A DNA stretch of 64,000 nucleotides from Streptomyces lacrimifluminis (GCF_014646095.1 NZ_BMMU01000030.1:31325-95324), one strand, 5' to 3'. Numbered from the stretch's first letter, positions 43,798 through 52,550 are shown. Made by a program: numbers and translations. The notes: a model not told the origin generated them from the letters alone.

Positions 43798-45168
43798 ATG
43801 GCCAGTAGTCGTACCAGGCAGGCGCCCGTTCAGGGGCGGGTGCGGGTTCGTCGGCCCGCCGCTCCGCGACCGCTCCGCGACAACGCCGTACGCCGCTTCC
43901 ACAGGCGTGTGCAGCGGGCCTGGGACCGGCCGCTGACCGCGTACTACGTGATCCTCGGCGGCTCCCTGCTGATCACGGTGCTCGGGCTGGTGATGGTCTA
44001 CTCGGCCTCGCAGATCAAAGCGCTCCAGTACTCGCTGCCGGGGTCCTACTTCTTCCGCAAACAGTTCCTCGCGGCGATGATCGGCGGCGCCCTGCTGCTG
44101 ATCGCCTCGCGGATGCCGGTGAAGCTGCACCGGGCCCTCGCCTACCCGATCCTCGCGGGCTCGGTCTTCATGATGATCCTCGTGCAGGTGCCGGGGATAG
44201 GAGTGGCGGTCAACGGCAACCAGAACTGGATCCCGCTGGGCGGCTCCTTCCAGATCCAGCCGAGCGAGTTCGGCAAGCTCGCCCTGGTGCTGTGGGGCGC
44301 CGACCTGATCGCGCGCAAGGAGGACAAGCGGCTGCTCACGCAGTGGAAGCACATGCTGGTGCCGCTGGTTCCGGTGACGTTCATGCTGCTCGGCCTGATC
44401 ATGCTCGGCGGCGACATGGGGACGGCGATCATCCTCACCGCCATCCTGTTCGGGCTGCTGTGGCTGGCCGGGGCGCCCACGCGACTGTTCGTGGGCGTGC
44501 TGTCCGTCGCCGCGTTCATCGGCCTCGTCCTCATCAAGACCAGCCCCAACCGCATGGCCCGCTTCCAGTGCATCGGCGCCACCGAGCCCGGTACCGGGGC
44601 CAACTCCTGCTGGCAGGCCGTGCACGGGATCTACGCGCTCGCCTCCGGTGGCCTGTTCGGTTCGGGCCTCGGCGCGAGTGTGGAAAAATGGGGGCAACTG
44701 CCCGAAGCGCACACCGACTTCATCTTTGCCGTCACCGGTGAGGAACTGGGCCTGGCGGGGACGCTGTCGGTGCTCGCCCTCTTCGCGGCCCTAGGCTATG
44801 CGGGTATCCGCGTGGCCGGACGCACGGAGGACCCCTTCGTGAGGTACGCCGCGGGAGGTGTGACCACCTGGATCACCGCTCAGGCAGTGATCAACATCGG
44901 TGCGGTGCTCGGCCTGCTGCCGATCGCCGGTGTCCCGCTCCCGCTGTTCTCCTACGGGGGCTCCGCCCTGCTGCCGACCATGTTCGCCGTCGGACTGCTG
45001 ATCGCCTTCGCCCGCGACGAACCGGGTGCGCGGGCGGCGCTTTCCCTGCGGCAACCCCGCTTTGGTAGAAAGCGGGGAACCGGGGGTCCGGTGTCCGATC
45101 GGAGCCCCCGGAGATGGAACACGATGAGACGGCGTGCCTCGGCGGCGCGTTCGTCCGGAGAGCGGTGA
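43798..45168 (+). CDS. ftsW: Septal peptidoglycan glycosyltransferase FtsW
   Basis: 456 residues, SEDS family, about ten membrane helices. It polymerises lipid II at the septum with FtsI. Conserved segments: VMVYSASQI, GVAVNGNQNWIPLGG with SFQIQPSEFGKLAL, GGDMGTAIIL, EAHTDFIFAVTGEELG with the catalytic Asp, and LFSYGGSALLPTM. The ATG at 43798 has GGGGAGG five nt upstream, which is part of the hairpin repeat, so translation may be damped. Confidence 0.95.
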   Translation: MASSRTRQAPVQGRVRVRRPAAPRPLRDNAVRRFHRRVQRAWDRPLTAYYVILGGSLLITVLGLVMVYSASQIKALQYSLPGSYFFRKQFLAAMIGGALLLIASRMPVKLHRALAYPILAGSVFMMILVQVPGIGVAVNGNQNWIPLGGSFQIQPSEFGKLALVLWGADLIARKEDKRLLTQWKHMLVPLVPVTFMLLGLIMLGGDMGTAIILTAILFGLLWLAGAPTRLFVGVLSVAAFIGLVLIKTSPNRMARFQCIGATEPGTGANSCWQAVHGIYALASGGLFGSGLGASVEKWGQLPEAHTDFIFAVTGEELGLAGTLSVLALFAALGYAGIRVAGRTEDPFVRYAAGGVTTWITAQAVINIGAVLGLLPIAGVPLPLFSYGGSALLPTMFAVGLLIAFARDEPGARAALSLRQPRFGRKRGTGGPVSDRSPRRWNTMRRRASAARSSGER

Positions 45169-45174
45169 ATTTCG

Positions 45175-46266
45175 GTGCATGTCGTACTCGCCGGTGGGGG
45201 GACCGCCGGTCACATCGAGCCCGCGCTCGCCCTCGCGGACGCCCTGCGCAGGGCCGATCCCACAGTGGGGATCACGGCCCTGGGCACGGAACGCGGTCTG
45301 GAGACCCGGCTCGTCCCCGAACGGGGCTATGACCTGGCGCTGATCCCGGCGGTCCCGCTGCCGCGCAAGCCCACCCCCGAACTGATCACCGTCCCCGGGC
45401 GGCTGCGCGGCACGATCAAAGCCGCCGAGCAGATCCTGGAGCGCACCAAGGCCGACGCGGTCGTCGGCTTCGGCGGCTATGTGGCCCTGCCCGGCTACCT
45501 CGCCGCCAAGCGCCTGGGTGTGCCGATCGTCGTCCACGAGGCCAACGCCCGCCCCGGCCTCGCCAACAAGATCGGCTCGCGGTACGCCGCCCAGGTCGCC
45601 GTCTCCACCCCGGACAGCAAGCTCCGGGACGCCCGCTACATCGGCATCCCGCTGCGCCGCTCCATCGCCACCCTCGACCGGGCCGCCGTACGCCCCGAGG
45701 CGCGGGCCGCGTTCGGGCTCGACCCGAGCCTGCCGACGCTGCTGGTCTCCGGCGGCTCGCAGGGCGCCCGGCACCTCAACGAGGTGATCGAGCGGGTCGC
45801 GCCGTACCTCCAGCAGGCCGGCATCCAGGTGCTGCACGCGGTCGGCCCGAAGAACGAACTGCCGCAGGTGCACCAGATGCCGGGGATGCCCCCCTACATC
45901 CCGGTACCGTACGTGGACCGGATGGACCTCGCGTACGCCGCGGCCGACATGATGCTGTGCCGCGCGGGCGCGATGACCGTTGCCGAGCTCTCCGCCGTCG
46001 GGCTCCCCGCCGCCTACGTCCCGCTGCCCATCGGCAACGGCGAACAGCGGCTGAACGCCCAGCCGGTCGTCAAGGCCGGCGGCGGGCTGCTGGTCGACGA
46101 CGCGGAACTGACGCCCCAGTGGGTGCAGCAGAACGTCCTGCCCGTCCTCGCCGACCCGCACCGGCTGTACGAGATGTCCCGCGCCGCCAGTGAGTTCGGC
46201 CGCCGGGACGCCGACGACCTGCTCGTCGGGATGGTGTACGAGGCGATCGCCTCGCGCCACCGCTAG
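45175..46266 (+). CDS. murG: UDP-GlcNAc:lipid I N-acetylglucosaminyltransferase
   Basis: 363 residues, GT-B fold on the inner face of the membrane. It converts lipid I to lipid II. The N-terminal GGGTAGHIEPALALADAL loop, VGFGGYVALPGYLAA, VSGGSQGARHLNE and RAGAMTVAEL are family signatures. GTG start 6 nt after ftsW, with GGAGAG upstream. Confidence 0.96.
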   Translation: MHVVLAGGGTAGHIEPALALADALRRADPTVGITALGTERGLETRLVPERGYDLALIPAVPLPRKPTPELITVPGRLRGTIKAAEQILERTKADAVVGFGGYVALPGYLAAKRLGVPIVVHEANARPGLANKIGSRYAAQVAVSTPDSKLRDARYIGIPLRRSIATLDRAAVRPEARAAFGLDPSLPTLLVSGGSQGARHLNEVIERVAPYLQQAGIQVLHAVGPKNELPQVHQMPGMPPYIPVPYVDRMDLAYAAADMMLCRAGAMTVAELSAVGLPAAYVPLPIGNGEQRLNAQPVVKAGGGLLVDDAELTPQWVQQNVLPVLADPHRLYEMSRAASEFGRRDADDLLVGMVYEAIASRHR

Positions 46267-46290
46267 GCGACGAAGGAAGGCAGGAAGGGC

Positions 46291-47109
46291 GTGGCCGGAG
46301 GAGCGACGACCGCCGAGCGCGGCGAACGGCAGCAGGACACCTCCGGCCCGCCTCACCGGCCCGGCCTCCTGAGCCGCCTGAGGCCGCACAGGCTGCGTAC
46401 GGTCGTCATCCTGGCCCTCGCCCTGCTCGTCGTCGGCGGGGGCGTCCTCTGGGTGCTCTACGGCTCCCGGTGGACGCGTGTGGAGCGCGTATCGGTGTCG
46501 GGGGCCGGTGTTCTGACGCAGGCACAGGTGCGCGAAGCCGCCGAGGTGCCGGTCGGGGAACCCCTCGTTTCCGTCGACACCGACGCCATTGAGTCCCGAC
46601 TGCTCCGGAAATTGCCCCGAATTGACTCGGTCGAGGTCACCCGATCCTGGCCGCACGGAATCGGGCTGAAAGTGGTCGAACGTACCCCGGTCCTGATTGT
46701 CGAAAGCACCGGGAATGGGGGCAAGTATGCCGAAGTGGATGCGAAAGGCGTGCGATTCGCGACGGTTTCAGATGCCCCCAAAGGTGTACCCGTATTGGAA
46801 TTGACGCTGTCCCGGACCGGTTCGCAGGCCGCCAGTCTGCGCCGTTTCGGCAGCGACCGGCTGGTGCGCGAGGCTGTGCGGGTGGCGGGTGATCTGCCGG
46901 GTGCCGTCGCACGCGCCGTCCGGACCGTCGAGGTGCGCTCGTACGACTCCGTCTCGCTGGAGTTGGGCGACGGCCGGACCGTCGTGTGGGGGAGCGGCGA
47001 GAAGGGTGGCGCGAAAGCCCGTGCGCTCACAGCTCTCATGAAAGCCGCTCCCGGCGCGCGGCACTTCGACGTGAGTGTCCCCACCGCCCCTGCGTCATCA
47101 GGGAGTTGA
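46291..47109 (+). CDS. ftsQ: Cell division protein FtsQ
   Basis: 272 residues. A cytoplasmic arm (about 1-35), one membrane helix (about 37-60), a POTRA domain beginning VERVSVSGAGVLTQAQVREAA, and a beta domain. It recruits FtsL to the divisome. Bases about 46560-46810 are clearly less GC-rich, using tat, gta, ttg, tca and aaa codons that neighbours avoid. GTG start with GGAAGG. The ftsZ promoter region follows at once. Confidence 0.94.
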   Translation: MAGGATTAERGERQQDTSGPPHRPGLLSRLRPHRLRTVVILALALLVVGGGVLWVLYGSRWTRVERVSVSGAGVLTQAQVREAAEVPVGEPLVSVDTDAIESRLLRKLPRIDSVEVTRSWPHGIGLKVVERTPVLIVESTGNGGKYAEVDAKGVRFATVSDAPKGVPVLELTLSRTGSQAASLRRFGSDRLVREAVRVAGDLPGAVARAVRTVEVRSYDSVSLELGDGRTVVWGSGEKGGAKARALTALMKAAPGARHFDVSVPTAPASSGS

Positions 47110-47192
47110 CGCCCGTCCGTGCAGGCCACCACCCTGGTTGGGCAGCGCTATGGCTGATCACATAGGGTGAAAAGAAAAACGGGAGGTTCGGC

Positions 47193-47267
47193 GTGTTCGT
47201 TGAACGTGCGCCACTTGTCGACTTAGTGTCCTGTTCGGAAGAGTCCAAGGAACAGACACACTGGTAA
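47193..47267 (+). CDS. Possible 24-codon upstream reading frame in the ftsZ leader
   Basis: GTG at 47193 has GGGAGG (47181-47186) at ideal spacing and opens a frame MFVERAPLVDLVSCSEESKE plus four residues, ending TAA at 47265. It overlaps the promoter candidate, so it would be translated only from transcripts started further upstream. It may be chance; no conservation evidence is available here. Confidence 0.25.
   Translation: MFVERAPLVDLVSCSEESKEQTHW
47200..47229 (+). promoter_or_regulatory. Candidate ftsZ promoter (probably the developmental ftsZ2p)
   Basis: TTGAAC (47200-47205) and TAGTGT (47224-47229), 18 nt apart, lie 155-185 nt before ftsZ. S. coelicolor is known to use several ftsZ promoters, one induced in sporulating aerial hyphae; this layout matches my memory of ftsZ2p. 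GACAC, the core of the WhiA motif, occurs at 47255-47259 and 47354-47358. Confidence 0.6.
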
Positions 47268-47290
47268 CCCTAAACTTCAACGTTAGGGTT
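47266..47290. promoter_or_regulatory. Perfect inverted repeat in the ftsZ leader
   Basis: AACCCTAA (47266-47273) and TTAGGGTT (47283-47290) are perfect arms around a 9-nt spacer, about 95 nt before the ftsZ start and just downstream of the promoter candidate. It may be an operator or a small RNA hairpin; the AT-rich arms stand out in this GC-rich region. Confidence 0.55.
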
Positions 47291-47384
47291 CGGGTCGGCG
47301 TTCGGACCGTCCCACTTCGGCATGAGTTGTCCGTTCGCCGCAGCGCGAACGGCGACACGTAACTCGAGGCGAGAGGCCTTCGAC

Positions 47385-48572
47385 GTGGCAGCACCGCAGA
47401 ACTACCTCGCAGTCATCAAAGTCATCGGTGTCGGCGGCGGTGGTGTCAATGCCATCAACCGGATGATCGAGGTCGGTCTGAAGGGCGTCGAGTTCATCGC
47501 CATCAACACCGATGCTCAGGCGCTGTTGATGAGCGACGCCGACGTCAAGCTCGACGTCGGCCGCGAACTCACCCGCGGACTCGGCGCCGGCGCCAACCCG
47601 GCAGTCGGCCGCAAGGCGGCAGAGGACCACCGCGAGGAGATCGAGGAGGTCCTCAAGGGGGCCGACATGGTCTTCGTGACAGCCGGCGAGGGTGGCGGCA
47701 CCGGTACCGGCGGCGCGCCCGTCGTGGCCAACATCGCCCGCAACCTCGGCGCCCTCACCATCGGCGTGGTCACCCGCCCCTTCACCTTCGAAGGGCGGCG
47801 CCGCGCCAACCAGGCCGAGGACGGCATCGCGGAACTCCGCGAAGAGGTCGACACCCTCATCGTCATCCCCAACGACCGGCTCCTGTCCATCTCGGACCGC
47901 CAGGTCTCGGTCCTCGACGCCTTCAAGTCGGCGGACCAGGTCCTGCTCTCCGGTGTCCAGGGCATCACCGACCTGATCACCACCCCCGGTCTGATCAACC
48001 TCGACTTCGCGGACGTCAAGTCCGTGATGTCCGAGGCGGGTTCGGCCCTCATGGGCATCGGCTCGGCCCGCGGCGACGACCGCGCGGTGGCGGCGGCGGA
48101 GATGGCGATCTCCTCGCCCCTCCTCGAGGCCTCCATCGACGGCGCCCGGGGCGTCCTGCTCTCCATCTCCGGCGGTTCCGACCTCGGCCTGTTCGAGATC
48201 AACGAGGCCGCCCAGCTGGTCAGCGAGGCCGCGCACCCCGAGGCCAACATCATCTTCGGCGCCGTCATCGACGACGCCCTCGGTGACGAGGTCCGTGTCA
48301 CGGTCATCGCGGCCGGCTTCGACGGGGGCCAGCCCCCGGCCAAGCGCGACAACATCCTCGGCTCGGCCGGCGCCAAGCGCGACGAACCCACGCCGGTACG
48401 GACCGAGACCCGTCCGTCCTTCGGCTCGCTCGGCAGCGTCACGCCGAAGGAGGCCCCGGCACCCGCCCCGGAGCCGGTCAACGAGATCCCGGTCTCGCCG
48501 CCGGTCCCGCCGTCCCGGTCCTACTCGGACAGCACGGCCGAGGAGCTGGACGTGCCGGACTTCCTGAAGTGA
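47385..48572 (+). CDS. ftsZ: Cell division GTPase FtsZ
   Basis: 395 residues. The tubulin-like GTP-binding loop is GGGTGTGGAPVV (tubulin signature), with the T7 synergy loop INLDFADVKSV, NTDAQALL and the C-terminal divisome-binding tail ELDVPDFLK after a Pro-rich linker. It polymerises into the Z-ladders that place sporulation septa. The GTG at 47385 gives MAAPQNYLAVIKVIGVGGGG, with GAGAGG eight nt before it. The pgeF start overlaps its stop. Confidence 0.98.
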   Translation: MAAPQNYLAVIKVIGVGGGGVNAINRMIEVGLKGVEFIAINTDAQALLMSDADVKLDVGRELTRGLGAGANPAVGRKAAEDHREEIEEVLKGADMVFVTAGEGGGTGTGGAPVVANIARNLGALTIGVVTRPFTFEGRRRANQAEDGIAELREEVDTLIVIPNDRLLSISDRQVSVLDAFKSADQVLLSGVQGITDLITTPGLINLDFADVKSVMSEAGSALMGIGSARGDDRAVAAAEMAISSPLLEASIDGARGVLLSISGGSDLGLFEINEAAQLVSEAAHPEANIIFGAVIDDALGDEVRVTVIAAGFDGGQPPAKRDNILGSAGAKRDEPTPVRTETRPSFGSLGSVTPKEAPAPAPEPVNEIPVSPPVPPSRSYSDSTAEELDVPDFLK

Positions 48573-49306
48573 TAGGACAACGCTCCGAAACGAGCGATGC
48601 GAGCGGCGCGCACTTCGCCTTCACCGACCGGTGGGGCGGGGTGAGCGCCGTTCCGTACGAGGAGCTCAATCTCGGCGGAGCGGTCGGCGACGACCCGGAG
48701 ACCGTCCGCACGAACCGTGAACTGGCCGCCAAGTCCCTGGGTCTCGATCCGGACCGGGTGGTCTGGATGAACCAGGTGCACGGCAACGACGTCGCCGAGG
48801 TCGACGGGCCGTGGACCACCGGGGACATCCCGCCCGTCGACGGTCTGGTGACCGCCACCCGGGGTCTCGCCCTCGCCGTTCTCACCGCCGACTGCGTCCC
48901 GGTCCTGCTGGCCGACCCGGTCGCCGGGGTGGTCGGCGCGGCTCACGCGGGCCGGCCCGGCATGGTCGCCGGGATCGTCCCCGCCGCGGTGGACGCCATG
49001 GCATCACTCGGCGCGGACCCCGCCCGGATCGTCGCCCGCACCGGCCCCGCGGTCTGCGGCCGGTGCTACGAGGTGCCGGAGGAGATGCGCGCCGAGGTCG
49101 CCGCCGTCGAACCCGCGGCGTACGCCGAGACGGGCTGGGGGACCCCGGCGGTCGACGTGGTCGCGGGAGTGCATGCCCAGTTGGAGCGGCTCGGGGTGCG
49201 TGACCGGCAGCGGTCGCCGGTGTGCACCCGGGAGTCCGCCGACCATTTCTCGTACCGCCGCGACCGGACCACCGGGCGGCTCGCAGGCTATGTCTGGCTG
49301 GACTGA
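48569..49306 (+). CDS. pgeF: Peptidoglycan editing factor / polyphenol oxidase (YlmD, YfiH family)
   Basis: 245 residues. The catalytic His and Cys/His set is seen in MNQVHGNDV, TADCVPVLLAD and AAHAGRPGM. In E. coli the homologue removes wrongly built L-Ser muropeptide precursors; others act as laccases or purine nucleoside enzymes. Its GTG overlaps the ftsZ stop (GTGA), so translation is coupled to ftsZ. Confidence 0.9.
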   Translation: MIGQRSETSDASGAHFAFTDRWGGVSAVPYEELNLGGAVGDDPETVRTNRELAAKSLGLDPDRVVWMNQVHGNDVAEVDGPWTTGDIPPVDGLVTATRGLALAVLTADCVPVLLADPVAGVVGAAHAGRPGMVAGIVPAAVDAMASLGADPARIVARTGPAVCGRCYEVPEEMRAEVAAVEPAAYAETGWGTPAVDVVAGVHAQLERLGVRDRQRSPVCTRESADHFSYRRDRTTGRLAGYVWLD

Positions 49307-49312
49307 TAGGAC

Positions 49313-50032
49313 ATGACGGACCGTAAGGGAGAACTCGCCGCGAATCTGGCGGCAGTCGAGGGGCGTATCGCGACGGCCTGCTCGGCGGCGGGCCGCAAGC
49401 GCGAGGAGGTGACGCTGATCGTCGTCACCAAGACCTACCCCGCGAGCGATGTGCGGATTCTGTGGGAGCTCGGTGTGCGTCATGTGGCCGAGAACCGCGA
49501 CCAGGACGCGGCGCCCAAGGCCGAGGCGTGCGCGGATCTGGCGCTCACCTGGCATTTCGTGGGCCAGTTGCAGACCAACAAGGTGCGTTCCGTGGTCGGT
49601 TACGCCGACGTCGTGCAGTCCGTCGACCGTGACCGCCTGGTCTCGGGGCTGTCCAAGGAGGCCGTGCGGGCCGGGCGCGAGGTGGGCTGTCTGATCCAGG
49701 TCGCGCTGGACGCGGAGGAGAGTGCGCGCGGGGAGCGCGGGGGTGTGGGGCCGGGCGGAATCGGGGAGTTGGCAGACCTGGTTGCCGGGGCCGAGGGGCT
49801 CAGGCTCGACGGGCTGATGACCGTCGCACCGCTGACCGGACCGTACGCCGGACGTGAACTGGCGGCGTTCGAGCGGCTGATGGATTTGTCGACTGCTATG
49901 CGCCGCACGCATCCGGCTGCGAACATGGTGTCTGCAGGGATGAGTGCGGACCTCGAAATGGCCGTGGCGGCCGGGGCGACACATGTGCGCGTCGGCAGTG
50001 CGGTACTCGGAGTCCGTCCCAGGCTCGGGTAA
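49313..50032 (+). CDS. ylmE: PLP homeostasis protein (YggS/YlmE family)
   Basis: 239 residues, a single-domain TIM-barrel PLP-binding protein. The PLP Lys is in TLIVVTKTYPASDV; GENRDQDA-type and HFVGQLQTNKVR segments and GMSADLEMAVAAGATHVRVGSAVLG are family signatures. It starts 6 nt after pgeF. The place between ftsZ and sepF is conserved in Gram-positives, but its role in division is not understood. Confidence 0.93.
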   Translation: MTDRKGELAANLAAVEGRIATACSAAGRKREEVTLIVVTKTYPASDVRILWELGVRHVAENRDQDAAPKAEACADLALTWHFVGQLQTNKVRSVVGYADVVQSVDRDRLVSGLSKEAVRAGREVGCLIQVALDAEESARGERGGVGPGGIGELADLVAGAEGLRLDGLMTVAPLTGPYAGRELAAFERLMDLSTAMRRTHPAANMVSAGMSADLEMAVAAGATHVRVGSAVLGVRPRLG

Positions 50033-50070
50033 CGTCGCCAGGAAGTCGGACCACAGCAGAAAATATGGTC

Positions 50071-50092
50071 ATTACCGCTGAGAGGCGGTAAT
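50071..50092. promoter_or_regulatory. Perfect inverted repeat upstream of sepF
   Basis: ATTACCGC and GCGGTAAT flank a 6-nt spacer (TGAGAG) in the 129-nt ylmE-sepF gap. It lies within an AT-rich patch (AAAATATGG just upstream), 70 nt before the sepF start. It could be an operator or a weak hairpin. Confidence 0.5.
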
Positions 50093-50161
50093 AACGACCT
50101 CGTGGATCGCGGGCACTTGGCATTCGTCAGTCGATCCACCACAGAGCGGAGGACTCAGAGC

Positions 50162-50821
50162 ATGGCCGGCGCGATGCGCAAGATGGCGGTCTACCTCGGC
50201 CTCGTGGAGGACGATGGGTACGACGGCCGGGGATTCGACCCCGATGACGACTTCGAGCCCGAACTCGACCCGGAACCCGAGCGCGACCTGCGGCGGCGTG
50301 AGCCCTCGCATCAGCCGCACGGTTCGCATCAGTCTCACCAGTCACATCAGTCCCAAAGGGACGAATCGGTACGAGTGGTGCAGCCGTCCGCTCCGCGTGA
50401 TCCGGTGCCGCACTCCGCTTCGCTGGGCGCGGAAACCGGGCGTCCGGCGCGGATCGCGCCCGTGGCGTCCATCACACAAGAACGTCAAAGCCTGGAGAAG
50501 AACGCACCGGTGATCATGCCCAAGGTCGTGTCGGAACGAGAGCCTTACCGGATCACCACGCTTCACCCCCGGACCTACAACGAGGCCCGTACCATCGGGG
50601 AACACTTCCGTGAGGGCACTCCTGTGATCATGAATCTCACTGAGATGGATGACACAGATGCGAAGCGACTTGTCGACTTTGCGGCCGGTTTGGTGTTTGG
50701 TCTTCACGGCAGCATCGAGCGGGTGACGCAGAAGGTGTTCCTGTTGTCGCCTGCTAACGTCGATGTCACGGCGGAGGACAAGGCCCGCATCGCGGAGGGC
50801 GGGTTCTTCAACCAGAGCTGA
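50162..50821 (+). CDS. sepF: Cell division protein SepF
   Basis: 219 residues. The membrane-targeting N-terminal amphipathic helix (MAGAMRKMAVYLGLVEDD) is followed by a long flexible linker with HQPHGSHQSHQSHQSQ. The C-terminal domain (about 125-215, RTYNEARTIGEHFREGTPVIMNLTEMDD) binds the FtsZ tail and polymerises into arcs. It is the essential membrane anchor of FtsZ in actinobacteria that lack FtsA. ATG start 50162 with GGAGGA upstream. Confidence 0.95.
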   Translation: MAGAMRKMAVYLGLVEDDGYDGRGFDPDDDFEPELDPEPERDLRRREPSHQPHGSHQSHQSHQSQRDESVRVVQPSAPRDPVPHSASLGAETGRPARIAPVASITQERQSLEKNAPVIMPKVVSEREPYRITTLHPRTYNEARTIGEHFREGTPVIMNLTEMDDTDAKRLVDFAAGLVFGLHGSIERVTQKVFLLSPANVDVTAEDKARIAEGGFFNQS

Positions 50822-50871
50822 TACGCAGGGCCAGACAGCAGTACCGAACAGGGGAGAGGGAAGCACGGATC

Positions 50872-51162
50872 ATGAGCGTGGTTCTGCAAGTGCTCTACGT
50901 CACGCTGATGTGTTTCCTCATCGTGCTGATCTTCCGGTTGGTCATGGACTACGTCTTCCAGTTCGCCCGCTCGTGGCAGCCTGGCAAGGCGATGGTGGTC
51001 GTTCTTGAGGCCACTTACACTGTCACTGATCCACCACTCAAGCTTCTGCGGCGGGTCATTCCGCCGCTGCGTCTCGGGGGCGTGGCACTTGACCTGTCCT
51101 TCTTCGTACTGATGATCATCGTCTACATCCTGATCACCGTCGTGACCAATCTCGCGAGGTGA
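50872..51162 (+). CDS. YggT-family small membrane protein
   Basis: 96 residues with two membrane helices (about 5-25 and 65-90) and the YggT signature RLVMDYVFQFARSW and PPLKLLRRVIPPLRLGGVALDLSFFVL. Found in the division cluster of most Gram-positives; its role is not settled. It lies 50 nt after sepF; GGGGAGAGG precedes the ATG. Confidence 0.9.
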   Translation: MSVVLQVLYVTLMCFLIVLIFRLVMDYVFQFARSWQPGKAMVVVLEATYTVTDPPLKLLRRVIPPLRLGGVALDLSFFVLMIIVYILITVVTNLAR

Positions 51163-51214
51163 CTGTGGACGATACGGTCCTGCCGACTGCCGATGACTAC
51201 GTTGAGGTGAAGAG

Positions 51215-52474
51215 ATGCCGTTGACCCCCGAGGATGTGCGGAACAAGCAGTTCACAACCGTCCGCCTCCGAGAAGGCTATGACGAGGACGAGGTCGATGC
51301 CTTCCTCGACGAGGTCGAAGCCGAACTGACCCGCCTGCTCCGCGAGAACGAGGATCTGCGCGCCAAGCTGGCCGCTGCCACGCGTGCCGCTGCCCAGAAC
51401 CAGCAACAGGGCATGCGCAAGCCTCCGGAACAGGACCAGCAGCAGGGTATGCAGCAACAGGGCATGCCCCAGCAAGGCATGCCGCAGGGCATGCGAGGCC
51501 CCGGCGGCCCGGTGCCCGCCGGCATATCGGGCCCGCCGCAGCAGCAGATGGGCGGCCCCATGGGCGGCCCGCCCCAGCTGCCCAGCGGTGCGCCGCAGTT
51601 GCCCCCCGGTCAGGGTGGCCAGGGCGGCCCGCAGGGTCAGGGCCCGATGGGTCAAGGCCCGATGGGTCAGGGCCCCATGGGGCAGAACCCCATGCAGGGT
51701 CAGATGGGCCAGGGCCCGATGGGTCAGGGTCCGATGCAGGGTCAGATGGGCCAGGGCGGTATGCCCGGCCAGATGCAGCAGATGCCCGGTCAGCAGATGC
51801 AGGGTCAGATGCAGCAGATGGGCGGCCCGATGGGCGGTCCCATGGGTGGCCCGATGGGCGGCCCCGGTCAGGGTCCCGGCGGCGACAGCGCCGCGCGCGT
51901 TCTCTCGCTGGCCCAGCAGACCGCCGACCAGGCGATCGCCGAGGCCCGTTCCGAGGCCAACAAGATCGTCGGCGAGGCCCGCAGCCGCGCCGAGGGCCTG
52001 GAGCGCGACGCCCGCGCCAAGGCCGACGCTCTTGAGCGGGACGCCCAGGAGAAGCACCGCGTCGCGATGGGCTCCCTGGAGTCCGCCCGCGCCACGCTGG
52101 AGCGCAAGGTCGAGGATCTGCGTGGCTTCGAGCGCGAGTACCGCACCCGCCTGAAGTCCTACCTGGAGTCGCAGCTGCGTCAGCTGGAGACCCAGGCCGA
52201 CGACTCGCTGGCCCCGCCGCGTACTCCGGCCACGGCCTCCCTGCCGCCGTCCCCGGCGCCCTCGATGGCTCCGGCCGGTGCCGGCGCCCCGTCGTACGGC
52301 GGCAACCAGGGCATGGGTGGTCCCGGCCCGGGCGCCCAGTCCTACGGCGGCCAGCAGCAGATGTCCCCGGCCATGACCCAGCCCATGGCTCCGGTCCGGC
52401 CGCAGGGCCCGTCTCCGATGGGTCAGGCTCCCTCACCGATGCGCGGCTTCCTGATCGACGAGGACGACAACTGA
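51215..52474 (+). CDS. divIVA: Polar growth protein DivIVA (Wag31)
   Basis: 419 residues. The membrane-binding N-terminal coiled coil (MPLTPEDVRNKQFTTVRLREGYDEDEVDAFLDEV) is followed by a long linker (about residues 68-225). The linker is made of Gln, Gly, Met and Pro in repeats such as GQGPMGQ and QGQMGQ. A long C-terminal coiled coil (about 226-330) and a Pro/Gly tail complete it. It marks hyphal tips and recruits the growth machinery. The linker is much longer than in Bacillus DivIVA. A terminator follows. Confidence 0.96.
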   Translation: MPLTPEDVRNKQFTTVRLREGYDEDEVDAFLDEVEAELTRLLRENEDLRAKLAAATRAAAQNQQQGMRKPPEQDQQQGMQQQGMPQQGMPQGMRGPGGPVPAGISGPPQQQMGGPMGGPPQLPSGAPQLPPGQGGQGGPQGQGPMGQGPMGQGPMGQNPMQGQMGQGPMGQGPMQGQMGQGGMPGQMQQMPGQQMQGQMQQMGGPMGGPMGGPMGGPGQGPGGDSAARVLSLAQQTADQAIAEARSEANKIVGEARSRAEGLERDARAKADALERDAQEKHRVAMGSLESARATLERKVEDLRGFEREYRTRLKSYLESQLRQLETQADDSLAPPRTPATASLPPSPAPSMAPAGAGAPSYGGNQGMGGPGPGAQSYGGQQQMSPAMTQPMAPVRPQGPSPMGQAPSPMRGFLIDEDDN

Positions 52475-52510
52475 CGGCCTCTAGTACGCCTTAGGCGTCG
52501 GCGGCGTTCA

Positions 52511-52550
52511 GGGCGGGGCCCCGGATTTTCATCCGGGGCCCCGCCCTTTT
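52511..52550. terminator. Rho-independent terminator after divIVA
   Basis: GGGCGGGGCCCCGGAT (52511-52526) pairs perfectly with ATCCGGGGCCCCGCCC (52531-52546) across TTTC, then TTTT follows. It ends the dcw transcript and lies between convergent divIVA and ileS. Confidence 0.92.

Noticed and set aside
51165..51224. Short GTG frame of 19 codons overlapping the divIVA start
   Set aside because: Weak ribosome-binding site and overlap with divIVA; looks like spacer sequence.
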